Notes: generated by a model not told the origin, from the letters alone. A stretch of 64,000 nt of DNA from an uncultured Lachnospiraceae bacterium (GCA_902780405.1 CACZFI010000001.1:372001-436000); one strand, 5' to 3'; counted from the first letter of the stretch, positions 26,455 through 36,271 are shown. Numbers and translations are program-made.

Positions 26455-26727
26455 TTATACTCTGTGCATCATGTTGAAGATGTCTTCCTGCTGTGCCAGG
26501 ATCTGTACACCAAGTTCCTTGCCGATATCGGAAAGTTCATCCGCGATCATGTCGTGATTCTTGGATGCCCCTGCCGTATCCACAACCATCATCATGTTGA
26601 AATAACCGTCAACGATGGTCTGTGCGATATCAAGGATATTGATGTTGTTCTGAGAAAGGTAGACGCAGACCTTTGCGATGATACCTACTCTGTCTTTGCC
26701 TACTACAGTGATAATTGTCTTCTTCAT
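26455..26727 (-). CDS. ACT domain protein (UPF0237)
   Basis: A 90-residue single ACT domain protein, MKKTIITVVGKDRVGIIAKV at the start, NINILDIAQTIVDGYFNMMMVVD in the middle. ACT domains bind amino acids or other small ligands and often regulate enzymes. It is the usual partner of the following PFL gene. The ligand is not known. Confidence 0.92.
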   Translation of the reverse strand: MKKTIITVVGKDRVGIIAKVCVYLSQNNINILDIAQTIVDGYFNMMMVVDTAGASKNHDMIADELSDIGKELGVQILAQQEDIFNMMHRV

Positions 26728-26736
26728 GATTTCCTC

Positions 26737-27534
26737 CTAGACTGTGATCATGTCACCTGCGCGATCGCGCGGTGCAACTTCTAAATGAAAGTCCCTTACG
26801 TCATCCGAAAACGGATTGCCCGCAAGTTCCTGTTTGACTGTTTCATACGCCAGTTCCGGCAGATTGTTCTCTCCCGAAAGATGTCCGAGACGGATGGCTT
26901 TGATGTGCGAGTTCAAGAGTCGCTTGATCAGCCGTCCTCCCGCTTCGTTGGACAGGTGTCCGCGCTTCCCGAGGATACGCTGCTTTAACTGATAGGGATA
27001 AGGCCCCGCTTCAAGCATGCGAACATCGTGATTGCTTTCGATCACCATGGCGTCCGAGTCCATCAGACACGACACCAGATAATCGTCGTAGTCGCCCATA
27101 TCCGTAGCCACCGAGATCTTCTTGTCACCTGCGCTCACCGTATAACATACGGGATCCACCGCATCGTGCCAGATGGAATGCGCCTTCACCTTGAGATCTC
27201 CGATGGAGAAGGTCCGATCCGGTGCGATCGGTGTGAAAAGCGACGTATCAAAGACGCCGAGCTGCTTCATCGATGCGATCTCATGCACGGTATCTTCCGT
27301 GGCATACATCCGGATGCCGTAAGCCCGGGCGATCACACCCAAAGCCCGCACATGATCGATATGCTCATGCGTGATCAGTATGCCTGAGATATCCGACATC
27401 GCGATGCCTTCTTCCGAAAGGCCTTCGGCAATTCTTTTTTTACTCACGCCGGCGTCCACAAGGATCGCAGTCTTCTCCGATCCGATGTAGGTGCAGTTTC
27501 CGCTGCTCCCGCTGGCTATGGTTTTCATATACAT
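26737..27534 (-). CDS. MBL-fold metallo-hydrolase, YycJ/WalJ-like
   Basis: A 265-residue metallo-beta-lactamase-fold hydrolase. The metal motif is THEHIDHV near residue 56, with the next ligands in HSIWHDAVDPV and a later His. The start MYMKTIASGSSGNCTYIG matches the YycJ group, often next to walKR; no walKR is in the window, so I do not assign a role. GGGGGATCGCAC precedes the ATG. Confidence 0.85.
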   Translation of the reverse strand: MYMKTIASGSSGNCTYIGSEKTAILVDAGVSKKRIAEGLSEEGIAMSDISGILITHEHIDHVRALGVIARAYGIRMYATEDTVHEIASMKQLGVFDTSLFTPIAPDRTFSIGDLKVKAHSIWHDAVDPVCYTVSAGDKKISVATDMGDYDDYLVSCLMDSDAMVIESNHDVRMLEAGPYPYQLKQRILGKRGHLSNEAGGRLIKRLLNSHIKAIRLGHLSGENNLPELAYETVKQELAGNPFSDDVRDFHLEVAPRDRAGDMITV

Positions 27535-27549
27535 GTGCGATCCCCCGTT

Positions 27550-28773
27550 TTAGAAGATTGCCTTCGGTTTCTTCTCGATGGGACGATAGCCCGTCTCGTT
27601 CAAGACCTTTAAGATCTGCTCCTTATGCTCGGTTCCGAAAGCTTCCATGGTGATCACAAGCTCCACGGCCGAGTTTCTGTTGATGGTGACGAACTGGTTG
27701 TGCTCAAGCTTGATGATGTTACCCTTCTGCTCGGCGATAACACCCGCTACATTCTGCAACTCACCCGGCTTGTCGGGAAGCAGGACGGAGACGGTGAAGA
27801 TTCTGTCTCTTGCGATGAGTCCGTGCTGTACAACGGAGGAAAATGTTATGACATCCATATTACCGCCGCTTAAGATCGCTACAACCTTCTCATCCTTGGG
27901 CTCTAAGTGCTTTAATGCGGCTACGGTAAGCAGTCCGCTGTTTTCCACAAGCATCTTATGATTCTCGAGCATATCGAGGAAGGCCACGATCAGCTCACTG
28001 TCATCTACCGTGATAATATCGTCAAGATTCTCCCGAAGATACGGGAAGATCTTCTCGCCCGGTGTCTTCACGGCTGTACCGTCCGCAATGGTATCCACGC
28101 CTTCAAGCGTGGTTACTTCATTGTTTCGGAAGGAAGCCTTTAAGCATGCTGCACCGGAGGGCTCTACACCGATCACCTTGATGTTCGGATTGAGCATCTT
28201 GGCAAGGGTGGAAACTCCGGTTGCAAGACCGCCGCCGCCGACAGGAACCAAAATCTTGTCCGCAAAGGGAAGTTCTTTGATGATCTCCATGGCCACGGTG
28301 CTCTGTCCGGTTGCCACATCGAGATCGTCGAAGGGGTGAATGAACGTATATCCCTTCTCTGCCGCAAGCTTTAATGCATATGCGCAGGAATCGTCATAGA
28401 CATCACCGAACAGAATAACTTCGGCGCCGTATGCCTTGGTACGGTTCACCTTGATCAAAGGTGTGGAGGTCGGCATCACGATCACAGCCTTGACTCCGTA
28501 CTCCTTTGCCGCATAAGCAACGCCCTGTGCATGGTTTCCGGCAGATGCCGTAATAAGACCCTTACTTCTTTCTTCATCGCTTAAAGTACTGATCTTGTAG
28601 TAGGCGCCGCGGATCTTATAAGCTCCGGTCACCTGCATATTCTCGGGCTTTAAATAAACCCTGTTCCCGGACTGCTCCGAGAAGAAATCGCTCTCGATCA
28701 GGTTGGTCGGATGGACCACCTTGGAAACGATGTCATATGCTTCTTCAAATTTGGTAAGTGTAAGTTCAGACAT
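27550..28773 (-). CDS. ilvA: Threonine ammonia-lyase
   Basis: A 407-residue PLP enzyme that makes 2-oxobutanoate and ammonia from threonine, leading to isoleucine or to catabolism. The PLP lysine is in VTGAYKIRGAYYKI near residue 52, SAGNHAQGVAYAA near 84 and the phosphate-binding GGGGLATGV near 180. Residues about 325-400 form one ACT-like regulatory domain. The single regulatory domain and length fit the short TdcB/IlvA class, so it could serve catabolism instead of biosynthesis. It stands 15 bp after ftsY and before the MBL gene. Confidence 0.92.
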   Translation of the reverse strand: MSELTLTKFEEAYDIVSKVVHPTNLIESDFFSEQSGNRVYLKPENMQVTGAYKIRGAYYKISTLSDEERSKGLITASAGNHAQGVAYAAKEYGVKAVIVMPTSTPLIKVNRTKAYGAEVILFGDVYDDSCAYALKLAAEKGYTFIHPFDDLDVATGQSTVAMEIIKELPFADKILVPVGGGGLATGVSTLAKMLNPNIKVIGVEPSGAACLKASFRNNEVTTLEGVDTIADGTAVKTPGEKIFPYLRENLDDIITVDDSELIVAFLDMLENHKMLVENSGLLTVAALKHLEPKDEKVVAILSGGNMDVITFSSVVQHGLIARDRIFTVSVLLPDKPGELQNVAGVIAEQKGNIIKLEHNQFVTINRNSAVELVITMEAFGTEHKEQILKVLNETGYRPIEKKPKAIF

Positions 28774-28788
28774 GGATCATTCTCCTTG

Positions 28789-29925
28789 CTATTCGATATC
28801 GAAGAGATCATCATCCGGCGCGATCTGCTGGATGTCGGAATCCACGATGATCTCAATATCCGACTTCATGTCGAAATCGGAAAACAGTGCCGTTACATAT
28901 GCGCCCGGATCAAACCGCTGCAAATCTTCAATCTTCTCACCGATACCGATGTATTTGACCGGTACGGAAAGCTCGGACTGAATGGCGATGGCGATACCGC
29001 CTTTTGCCGTGCCGTCGAGCTTGGTAATGATAATACCGTTGATATCCGTTACCTGTGAAAACTGTCTGGCCTGCTCTAATGCGTTCTGACCGGTTGTTCC
29101 GTCAAGCACGATCAAGGACTCAACCGTAGCTTCCGGATACTCCTTGGAGATGATCCTGCGCATCTTCGCAAGCTCATCCATCAGGTTCTTCTTGTTGTGA
29201 AGACGACCTGCCGTATCAACCAAGAGGATGTCCGTACCCTTCGCCTTGGCAGAGGATACCGCGTCATATACAACCGCCGAGGGATCTGCACCCTCACCCT
29301 GTGCAATGATATCCACATCCGCGCGCTCGGCCCAGGTTTTTAACTGATCAATGGCTGCCGCTCGAAATGTATCGGCAGCTGCAAGCAGCACCTTCTTGCC
29401 TCTGGATTTGTAGATGGCTGCAAGTTTTCCGATGGAAGTCGTCTTTCCGACTCCGTTCACGCCGATCACGAAGACTACGGTTTTCTTGTCCTCGAAGTCG
29501 TATGCATTCTCATCCACAGCCATCTGGTCGCGGATGATATTGACCACCAGGTCCTTACATGCGGAGGCTTCCTTCAAATGTTGCTCTTTCACGCGTGCCT
29601 TTAAGTCATCGATGATGCGCTCCGTGGTCTCAAAGCCCATATCGCTCATCACCAGTGTCTCTTCAAGTTCCTCGTAGAAATCCTCATCGATCTCATTCGC
29701 TTTAAACAGATTGGACCAGGAATCGGAGATGTTGTTTCTGGTCTTGGAAAGCCCCATGGCAAGTCTTTTGAAAAAACCCTGCTTCTCGGGTTTTGCCTCC
29801 GGAGCAGCCTCGCTTGAAACATCCTCCGAAACCGCTGCTTCGTCAGCTACGGTTTCGACCGTTGATTCCATTACCTCAGCTGTTGTTTTATCTTCGTTTT
29901 TATCTTTTTTTGAAAACCATCCCAT
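28789..29925 (-). CDS. ftsY: Signal recognition particle receptor FtsY
   Basis: Docks SRP-ribosome complexes at the membrane. Of 378 residues, 1-60 form a short acidic A region, and the NG domain follows with G1 GVNGVGKTTS near 157, DTAGR near 245 and TKLDGTAKGG near 304. It lies three bp after smc, the common smc-ftsY arrangement in Firmicutes. GGAGTAGCAT lies before the ATG. Confidence 0.96.
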   Translation of the reverse strand: MGWFSKKDKNEDKTTAEVMESTVETVADEAAVSEDVSSEAAPEAKPEKQGFFKRLAMGLSKTRNNISDSWSNLFKANEIDEDFYEELEETLVMSDMGFETTERIIDDLKARVKEQHLKEASACKDLVVNIIRDQMAVDENAYDFEDKKTVVFVIGVNGVGKTTSIGKLAAIYKSRGKKVLLAAADTFRAAAIDQLKTWAERADVDIIAQGEGADPSAVVYDAVSSAKAKGTDILLVDTAGRLHNKKNLMDELAKMRRIISKEYPEATVESLIVLDGTTGQNALEQARQFSQVTDINGIIITKLDGTAKGGIAIAIQSELSVPVKYIGIGEKIEDLQRFDPGAYVTALFSDFDMKSDIEIIVDSDIQQIAPDDDLFDIE

Positions 29926-29928
29926 ATG

Positions 29929-32900
29929 CTACTCCTCCAACTTATCTTCGATCATGTTGACGGATACCAGAGTGGAAATACCCTTCTCCTGCATGGTGAT
30001 ACCGTACAGAATGTCTGCCTGCTCCATGGTACCCTTTCTGTGCGTGATGACGATAAACTGCGTATCCTTGGTCAGCTTGTCTAAGTACTTGGCAAAACGC
30101 TTCACGTTCGAGTCATCCAAAGCAGCCTCGATCTCATCCAACAGACAGAACGGTGAAGGCTTCAAACTCTGGATTGCAAAGAGAAGCGCAATTGCGGTGA
30201 GTGACTTTTCACCACCGGAAAGCTGCATCATGTTCTGCAGTTTCTTTCCAGGCGGCTGCGCAATGATACGGATACCGGATTCAAGGATATCCTCCTCATC
30301 CACTAAGGTGAGGTCGCATTTGCCGCCTCCGAAGAGTTCCTTGAATACCTCCGAGAACATGAGTCGGATCTCTTTGAACTTCTCCGCAAACTGCTCGCGC
30401 ATCGCACGGTCAAGTTCTGCAATGATACCTACGAGGTTCTCCTCAGCCTTCACGATATCATCATGCTGGTTCTTTAAGAACTCGTATCGCTCGGATACTT
30501 CTTTGTACTCCTCGATCGCATTGACATTGACGTCACCGAGGGATTTGATCTTGGACTTCACTGCGGAAATTTCATGCTTTAACTGACCGACATCCTTAAG
30601 TTCTTCATCCTTAAACTCCATGGCGGAGCTAAGCGTCAGCTCGTATTCTTCCCACATGTAGTTGTTCATGGTCTCGCCCTGTTCGGAAAGTTTTTCCAAC
30701 TGGGCATTCAGTTTGAAGGAAGACTTGTCCAAAGCGTTTAGCTGATTGGACAGCTCCTCTCTGCGGTTGAAGAAATCCCTGTGACTTTCGCTCATGGACT
30801 TCTTCTCCTCAGACAGGCTCTCAAGCTTCTTCTCGTAGATGCCGATGATCCGGGCATTCTCCTCGGAAAGGTGGCGGATCTCCGAAAGCTTGGCGCTTAA
30901 AGTCTCACCCTCCTTGGATCCGTTCTCGAGACGGAGCTTTTGGTTCTCAAGATTCTCCTTCGCCTGCTTTTCCTCGTTCCTGATACGGGAAATGTTTTGG
31001 AGCATGAAGGTGTTTTGCTGCTCGATGGAGTTGAAATCAAGCTTTAAGGTGTTGATCTTCTCCTGCTTTTCGGCAAGACCTGCCTTGTCCTTCTCAAGTT
31101 CCTTCTCAAGGGTGGCGATACGCTCCTCGAGTCGTTTGGTCTGCTCCTCCTTGGCGATATTGCCCTGGACGAGTTCTTCTTTATTCTTGTTGATCTCGTC
31201 GATCTGTTTCTTTAATTCGTTTTGCTCTCTTCCGATGCCCGCATAAGACTTCTCGACGTCGGCAAGCTGCTCTTTCGCCTGTTCTAAATTAAGGTCCACG
31301 GTGTTCTTGTCGATACCGACCTGCTGAAGATCCCCGAGTGCCTTGTCACGGATCACGCGCTGTTCTTCACGGAACGCCTTGCTCTTTTCGATCCGTAAAG
31401 CAAGTTCCTCTTTCTTCTTGGTCAGTTCTGAGATTTTTGCATCAATCTCCTCAATCTCACGCTTACGTCCGAGCAGGTTGGAATTGTTCTTGAAGGCACC
31501 ACCCGTCATGGCTCCGCCGGGATTGATCAGTTCTCCCTCAAGTGTAACGATCCGGAGGGACTGCTTGTACTTTCTTGCAAGTGCGATCGCATGATCGATG
31601 TGATCCGTCACTACGATACGTCCGAGCAAATGTCCCATCACGCTTTCGAACTTCTTGTCATACTTTACAAGTTCGGAAGCGATACCGATCACGCCGTCCT
31701 CACCGGTCACCTTCGCATCCACGCCGCCTCTTGCGGTAATGGAAGATATCGGAAGGAATGTGGCGCGTCCGAAGCGGTTCTCTTTCAGGTAAGCGATCAT
31801 ACGCTTTGCGGTCCCCTCGTCTTCGGTTACAATATTCTGAATACTGCCGCCTAAGGCTGTCTCGATGGCAGTCTCGTACTTTTTCTCTACTTCGATGATG
31901 TCCGCAACGACACCGATGATGCCGGGATGTTTCGACTTTTGCTCCATCACGCGCTTGATACTGTTGCCGTATCCCTCATAGCGCTCGGACATATTGCGAA
32001 GCGCTTCCTTCTTGGACGTAAGACCGATGATCTGATTTCCTGTGATGGTGATCTCATTCTTGTCGGCCTGCTCATCCTGACTGCTCTTTTCGATGGCAGC
32101 TCTGGCATCCGCAACCGTCTGCTCAAGTCCGGCAAGCTTGTCCGCTAAAGTCTTTTGCTCTGCGGCATAGGTTTCCTCTTCTTCCTTAGCCTTTTGCTCA
32201 CGGCTCTTTAACTCGAGGAAGCGGGATTTTAACTCCGTCTCACGCAGCTTGATATTCTCAAGCATGGTGTCATAGCGGCCCACCTTTGCTTTTAAGGATC
32301 CGCCTTCGTTCAGGTTCTCGATGATCTCACTCTTGCTGTCCTCGATCTCCCGCTCGGAGCGCTCAATCCTATCCTTCACTTCCTGATAGGCATCCTCTGC
32401 AGCGGAAAGCACGTCATCCGCCTGATCAAGTTTCTCGTCGATTTCTTCCTTCTTTGCGAAAATCTCGGCAAGTTCCTTCTCGTAGCCGGCGATGGCCTTC
32501 TCGAGTCCTTCGATCTGACTCATGATATCCTTCTCGTTTGAGGATAAAGACTCGATCTGCTGGGAGATCAGATTGATCTCGCCCTCATACTTTTGATTCT
32601 CGAGTTTCTTCTCGTTGATACCGTTCTTGGTCTCATCGATCTTTTTGTTGTATTCTTCGAGTTCGGACTCGATCCGCTCGTACTCTTCCTTGGCGGTGTC
32701 GAGTTCTCCGGCCAGTCGTCCGATGTCATCGGAAACGATCTGTAATTTGTTCTCAAGATCCTGATGCTTTTCCTCGCGATCCTCCGCATCAAGCAGGAAA
32801 GCATTGATATCGAGTTTTCGAAGTTCGTCCTTGAAGATCAGGTATCTTCTTGCGGTCTCCGACTGTTCCTTCAAAGGCTCCACGCGTACGGAAAGCTCTT

Positions 32901-33486
32901 TTAAGATATCATTGACACGGGTTAAGTTCTCGCGCTCCGATGCAAGAGACTTTTCGGTTGCGGCCTTGTTCTTTTTGTACTTTACAATACCGGCCGCCTC
33001 ATCGAAGAGTTCTCTGTGCTCTTCGGGCTTTCCCGACAGGATCTTGTCGATCTGTCCCTGTCCGATGATGGAATAACCTTCCTTACCGATACCGGTATCA
33101 AAGAAGAGACTGTTCACATCCTTCAATCGGCTGACAACGCCGTTGATCAGATACTCACTCTCACCGGAACGATAGACGCGTCTTGCCACGGTCACCTCAT
33201 TGTAATCAATGGGGAGAACATGGTCACTGTTGTCTAAGGTGATCGCTACATAAGCGGAACCTTGGGGCTTACGAAGCTCCGTTCCGGAGAAGATGACATC
33301 CTCCATCCTGGCACCGCGCAACTGCTTGGCGCTCTGCTCGCCGAGAACCCACCTTACCGCATCCGCAACATTACTTTTTCCGGATCCGTTCGGTCCTACG
33401 ATTCCCGTGATACCGTTGTTGAACTTGAAAATGATTTTATTTGCAAATGATTTAAAACCGTTTACTTCGATACTTTTCAGATACAT
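29929..33486 (-). CDS. smc: Chromosome segregation protein SMC
   Basis: A 1,185-residue SMC ATPase. The N-terminal head has Walker A GPNGSGKSN near residue 32. Two long coiled coils (about 170-500 and 670-1010) flank a hinge near 515-660 (GIIGVVADII, GGAMTGG). The C-terminal head has the signature LSGGEKSLTA and Walker B CLLDEIEAALDD. It compacts and segregates chromosomes with ScpA and ScpB, which are not in the window. Order rnc-smc-ftsY is the usual one. Confidence 0.97.
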   Translation of the reverse strand: MYLKSIEVNGFKSFANKIIFKFNNGITGIVGPNGSGKSNVADAVRWVLGEQSAKQLRGARMEDVIFSGTELRKPQGSAYVAITLDNSDHVLPIDYNEVTVARRVYRSGESEYLINGVVSRLKDVNSLFFDTGIGKEGYSIIGQGQIDKILSGKPEEHRELFDEAAGIVKYKKNKAATEKSLASERENLTRVNDILKELSVRVEPLKEQSETARRYLIFKDELRKLDINAFLLDAEDREEKHQDLENKLQIVSDDIGRLAGELDTAKEEYERIESELEEYNKKIDETKNGINEKKLENQKYEGEINLISQQIESLSSNEKDIMSQIEGLEKAIAGYEKELAEIFAKKEEIDEKLDQADDVLSAAEDAYQEVKDRIERSEREIEDSKSEIIENLNEGGSLKAKVGRYDTMLENIKLRETELKSRFLELKSREQKAKEEEETYAAEQKTLADKLAGLEQTVADARAAIEKSSQDEQADKNEITITGNQIIGLTSKKEALRNMSERYEGYGNSIKRVMEQKSKHPGIIGVVADIIEVEKKYETAIETALGGSIQNIVTEDEGTAKRMIAYLKENRFGRATFLPISSITARGGVDAKVTGEDGVIGIASELVKYDKKFESVMGHLLGRIVVTDHIDHAIALARKYKQSLRIVTLEGELINPGGAMTGGAFKNNSNLLGRKREIEEIDAKISELTKKKEELALRIEKSKAFREEQRVIRDKALGDLQQVGIDKNTVDLNLEQAKEQLADVEKSYAGIGREQNELKKQIDEINKNKEELVQGNIAKEEQTKRLEERIATLEKELEKDKAGLAEKQEKINTLKLDFNSIEQQNTFMLQNISRIRNEEKQAKENLENQKLRLENGSKEGETLSAKLSEIRHLSEENARIIGIYEKKLESLSEEKKSMSESHRDFFNRREELSNQLNALDKSSFKLNAQLEKLSEQGETMNNYMWEEYELTLSSAMEFKDEELKDVGQLKHEISAVKSKIKSLGDVNVNAIEEYKEVSERYEFLKNQHDDIVKAEENLVGIIAELDRAMREQFAEKFKEIRLMFSEVFKELFGGGKCDLTLVDEEDILESGIRIIAQPPGKKLQNMMQLSGGEKSLTAIALLFAIQSLKPSPFCLLDEIEAALDDSNVKRFAKYLDKLTKDTQFIVITHRKGTMEQADILYGITMQEKGISTLVSVNMIEDKLEE

Positions 33487-33497
33487 GTCTGTTTTTC

Positions 33498-34187
33498 CTA
33501 TTCATTGATCTTTAACATCTGCATGGATGCGTAAGCCGCTTCCTGTTCCGCAGATTTCTTGGAACTTCCTGCGCCCTTGGCAAGCGCTTTCTCTCCCATA
33601 AAGGCCTGTACATGAAAGACCTTGCTGTGTTCGGGGCCTTCTTCAAACAAAAGCTTGTAGGTGATCATCACACCCTGCTTTTGCGCATACTCCTGAAGCG
33701 ATGTCTTGGCGTCGTAGAATCTGGCCTTGTGCTCGATATCCGTAAGCAAAAAGCGCTGTACATAGGTCTTGGAAGGCTCTAAACCACCGTCCAAATAGAT
33801 TGCACCGAGAACCGATTCAAAGAGGTCACAGAGGATGGAATCTCTCTTCGGTCCGCCCGTACGTAGTTCTCCCTTACTGAACTTCGCATACTCGCCGAAA
33901 TGAAGGTTCCTTGCAATCTTAGACAGAGTGAACTCGCATACTAAACTTGCGCGAAGCTTTGTAAGCTTGCCCTCGGGAAGATCCGGATAGGTGTGGTACA
34001 GAAACTCGCTCGTGATAAATTCCAGTATGGCATCTCCCAGAAATTCATAACGCTCATAGGATGTGGATCTGCCCGTCACAACCTCATTGGTGAAGGACTT
34101 GTGGGTAAGGGCTGTCTCTATATGCGTGCGGTCCCTGAACCTGTAAGATATATCATGTTCCAATTGCAAAAGCTGCTCGTCTGTCAT
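33498..34187 (-). CDS. rnc: Ribonuclease III
   Basis: Double-strand-specific endoribonuclease of 229 residues for rRNA and mRNA processing. The catalytic signature ERYEFLGDAILEF is near residue 44 and a second acidic group is in LFESVLGAIYLDGG near 115; the C-terminal dsRNA-binding domain is at about 155-225. The start is ATG 34185-34187 (MTDEQLLQL), two bases past the plsX stop, with GAGGAG ten bases before. A longer frame starts on the ribosome binding site itself and is rejected. Confidence 0.95.
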   Translation of the reverse strand: MTDEQLLQLEHDISYRFRDRTHIETALTHKSFTNEVVTGRSTSYERYEFLGDAILEFITSEFLYHTYPDLPEGKLTKLRASLVCEFTLSKIARNLHFGEYAKFSKGELRTGGPKRDSILCDLFESVLGAIYLDGGLEPSKTYVQRFLLTDIEHKARFYDAKTSLQEYAQKQGVMITYKLLFEEGPEHSKVFHVQAFMGEKALAKGAGSSKKSAEQEAAYASMQMLKINE

Positions 34188-34188
34188 A

Positions 34189-35199
34189 CTAAGCCGTCTC
34201 CTCACTGAACGCTTCCAGGATCTTGCCGTTCACGTCATGCATAATAAAACTTCTGCACTGCAGGATGGCACTTTGCACCTCTCTGTCTTTGCTGTTGCCG
34301 TGAATTTTGACCACCAGGCCCTTAAGGCCGAGAAGCGGTGCGCCTCCCTTGTCATCAGCCATAAATCTGGAGAATGCCTTTTTTAATGGCTTGTAGATAA
34401 GTCCCGCGCCGATCTTGGTCTTCACGGAAGACTTCAGCACGCCCTTCACTTCGGAGAGGAACATCTTTCCGAGTCCCTCATAGAGCTTCAGGATGACATT
34501 GCCCACAAAGGCTTCACAGACAAGGACGTCTGCGCCGCCGTTCGGGATCTCTCTTGCCTCGATGCTTCCGATAAAGTTGATATCCTTCATCTCGCGAAGC
34601 AAAGGAAGCGTTTCCTTGACAAGTTCGTTGCCCTTCTCATCCTCGGCACCGATATTCACAATGGCAACCTTGGGATTCTTCACGCCAACGATATGCTCCA
34701 TGTAGATCGCACCCATCTTCGCAAACTGTACGAGATTCTCGGGCTTGGCATCCACATTGGCTCCGCAGTCGATCAGGAGGGAATCCCCGATACTGGTCGG
34801 GATCAGCGGTGCAAGCGGCGCACGCTTCACGCCTTTGGCACGTCCCACGATAAATGTACCACCGGCCATCAAGGCTCCGGAATTGCCGGAGGAAATACAA
34901 GCCTGTGCGGATCCGTTCTTCACATCGGTAAGTGCAAGCACCATGGAAGATTCCTTCTTCTTGCGAATGGCATCTACCGGCGCATCATGGCATGTGATCT
35001 CTTCCGTTGCGGCAACGATTTCTATGCGCTCCCTGTCCACGCCGTACTTGTCGATCAATCCGGCAAGTTCTTTCTCCTTGCCGTATACTTTTATATCAAA
35101 ATCTGAATACTTATCCATGGCTGCTTTGATACCGACGATCATCGGTTCCGCGCCGTTATCTCCACCCATGGTATCAATTGCAATTGTAGGTCTGTCCAT
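34189..35199 (-). CDS. plsX: Phosphate acyltransferase PlsX
   Basis: Makes acyl-phosphate from acyl-ACP for phospholipid synthesis. About 336 residues with IAIDTMGGDNGAEPMIVG at the start and the SSGNSGALMAGG motif near 90. The start is ATG 35197-35199 (MDRPTIAID), eight bases after AAAGGAG. It begins the housekeeping run with a consensus promoter. acpP, which often follows plsX, is absent: rnc comes directly after it. Confidence 0.95.
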   Translation of the reverse strand: MDRPTIAIDTMGGDNGAEPMIVGIKAAMDKYSDFDIKVYGKEKELAGLIDKYGVDRERIEIVAATEEITCHDAPVDAIRKKKESSMVLALTDVKNGSAQACISSGNSGALMAGGTFIVGRAKGVKRAPLAPLIPTSIGDSLLIDCGANVDAKPENLVQFAKMGAIYMEHIVGVKNPKVAIVNIGAEDEKGNELVKETLPLLREMKDINFIGSIEAREIPNGGADVLVCEAFVGNVILKLYEGLGKMFLSEVKGVLKSSVKTKIGAGLIYKPLKKAFSRFMADDKGGAPLLGLKGLVVKIHGNSKDREVQSAILQCRSFIMHDVNGKILEAFSEETA

Positions 35200-35252
35200 A
35201 CAGGTCTCTCCTTTTTGCACCAAATTGCATAATAACGCACTTTAACCTACTT

Positions 35253-35281
35253 ATTATAGTCGTCAAGAGGTTACAAGTCAA
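35253..35281 (-). promoter_or_regulatory. Sigma-A promoter of the plsX operon
   Basis: TTGACT (35276-35281), a 17-bp spacer and TATAAT (35253-35258) on the minus strand, about 55 bp upstream of the plsX start. Confidence 0.85.
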
Positions 35282-35294
35282 GGACAAGACAGAC

Positions 35295-35431
35295 GGTTGT
35301 CGCAGGGCTGCTGTGTTGCCTGGACCCGCTCTCGCTAATGTTCCGACGCAGCGGTTGCTAAGCTCGAAAAAACCTCGCTAAGCACCGGCGTCTCCACGTT
35401 GTCCTGGCAACGCAGCACCCTGTCGCCAACC
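35295..35431. repeat. Long imperfect inverted repeat of unknown nature
   Basis: Lies in the 303-bp gene-free stretch between plsX and tpiA. The basal arms 35295-35325 and 35401-35431 pair over most of 31 positions (two one-base gaps, few mismatches). An apical stem joins 35345-35366 to 35374-35392 through GACGC/GCGTC, GGT/ACC, GCT/AGC and AGC/GCT around an A-rich loop. No reading frame with a ribosome binding site is inside. The rest of the gap is the plsX promoter and the tpiA terminator. It could be a structured RNA, a miniature repeat element or a protein-binding array. Confidence 0.65.
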
Positions 35432-35445
35432 TATGTACATACTTA

Positions 35446-35484
35446 ACAAAAAAGTCTCGCAGGTTTTTCCTGCGAGACTTTTGA
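35446..35484 (-). terminator. Intrinsic terminator after tpiA
   Basis: A perfect 13-bp stem (35451-35463 with 35469-35481, five-base loop) followed on the minus strand by six T. Confidence 0.92.
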
Positions 35485-35502
35485 ATTCTAGGATGGTATT
35501 TC

Positions 35503-36249
35503 TTAGTAGCAAACAATCTTTCCAAAGTCAGCCTTAAGGGATGCTCCACCTACAAGTCCGCCGTCGATGTCGGGCTGTGCAAAAAGTTCTGCAGCATTGC
35601 CTGCATTTACGGAGCCGCCGTACTGAATACGTACAGCCTCTGCGGTTGCAGCATCATACATCTCTGCGATGCACTCACGGATGCCCTTGCAAACTTCCTC
35701 AGCCTGCTCGGTTGTAGCAGTCTTGCCGGTACCGATTGCCCAGATCGGCTCGTATGCGATTACGATACCCTTCACCTGATCTGCGGTAACGCCGTCAAGA
35801 TCGGACTTGATCTGGAAACGGATCCAATCCATGGTAACACCCATCTCACGCTGCTTTAAGCTCTCGCCGCAGCAAAGGATCGGAACGATACCTGCCTCAA
35901 GAGCCTTCTTAACCTTCTTGTTAAGGAACTCATCTGTTTCGTTGAAGTACTCACGACGCTCGGAGTGACCGATGATCACATACTTTACGCCTGCATCTAC
36001 AAGCATGGGTGCGGAGATCTCTCCTGTATAAGCACCCTTATCCTCGATGTAGAAGTTCTCGGCACCGACTGCCACGTTAGAGCCCTTCACTGCTTCTACA
36101 ACGGGAACGATGTCGATTGCGGGTACGCAATATACCACATCAACATCATCATTCTTTACAAGGTCCTTCAACTCGTCTACGAGCTTTACAGCCTCGGACG
36201 GAGTCATGTTCATCTTCCAGTTTCCTGCGATGATCTTTCTTCTAGCCAT
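35503..36249 (-). CDS. tpiA: Triose-phosphate isomerase
   Basis: Interconverts dihydroxyacetone phosphate and glyceraldehyde 3-phosphate. The 248-residue protein starts [14 protein letters not shown] (ATG 36247-36249), has the catalytic His in GHSERREYF near 95 and the catalytic Glu in [14 protein letters not shown] near 165. The longer frame upstream adds 26 residues that overlap the pgk end and are not family-like. Last gene of gap-pgk-tpiA, followed by a strong terminator. Confidence 0.97.
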   Translation of the reverse strand: MARRKIIAGNWKMNMTPSEAVKLVDELKDLVKNDDVDVVYCVPAIDIVPVVEAVKGSNVAVGAENFYIEDKGAYTGEISAPMLVDAGVKYVIIGHSERREYFNETDEFLNKKVKKALEAGIVPILCCGESLKQREMGVTMDWIRFQIKSDLDGVTADQVKGIVIAYEPIWAIGTGKTATTEQAEEVCKGIRECIAEMYDAATAEAVRIQYGGSVNAGNAAELFAQPDIDGGLVGGASLKADFGKIVCY

Positions 36250-36271
36250 TACTATTCTCCTTATTTGGATC

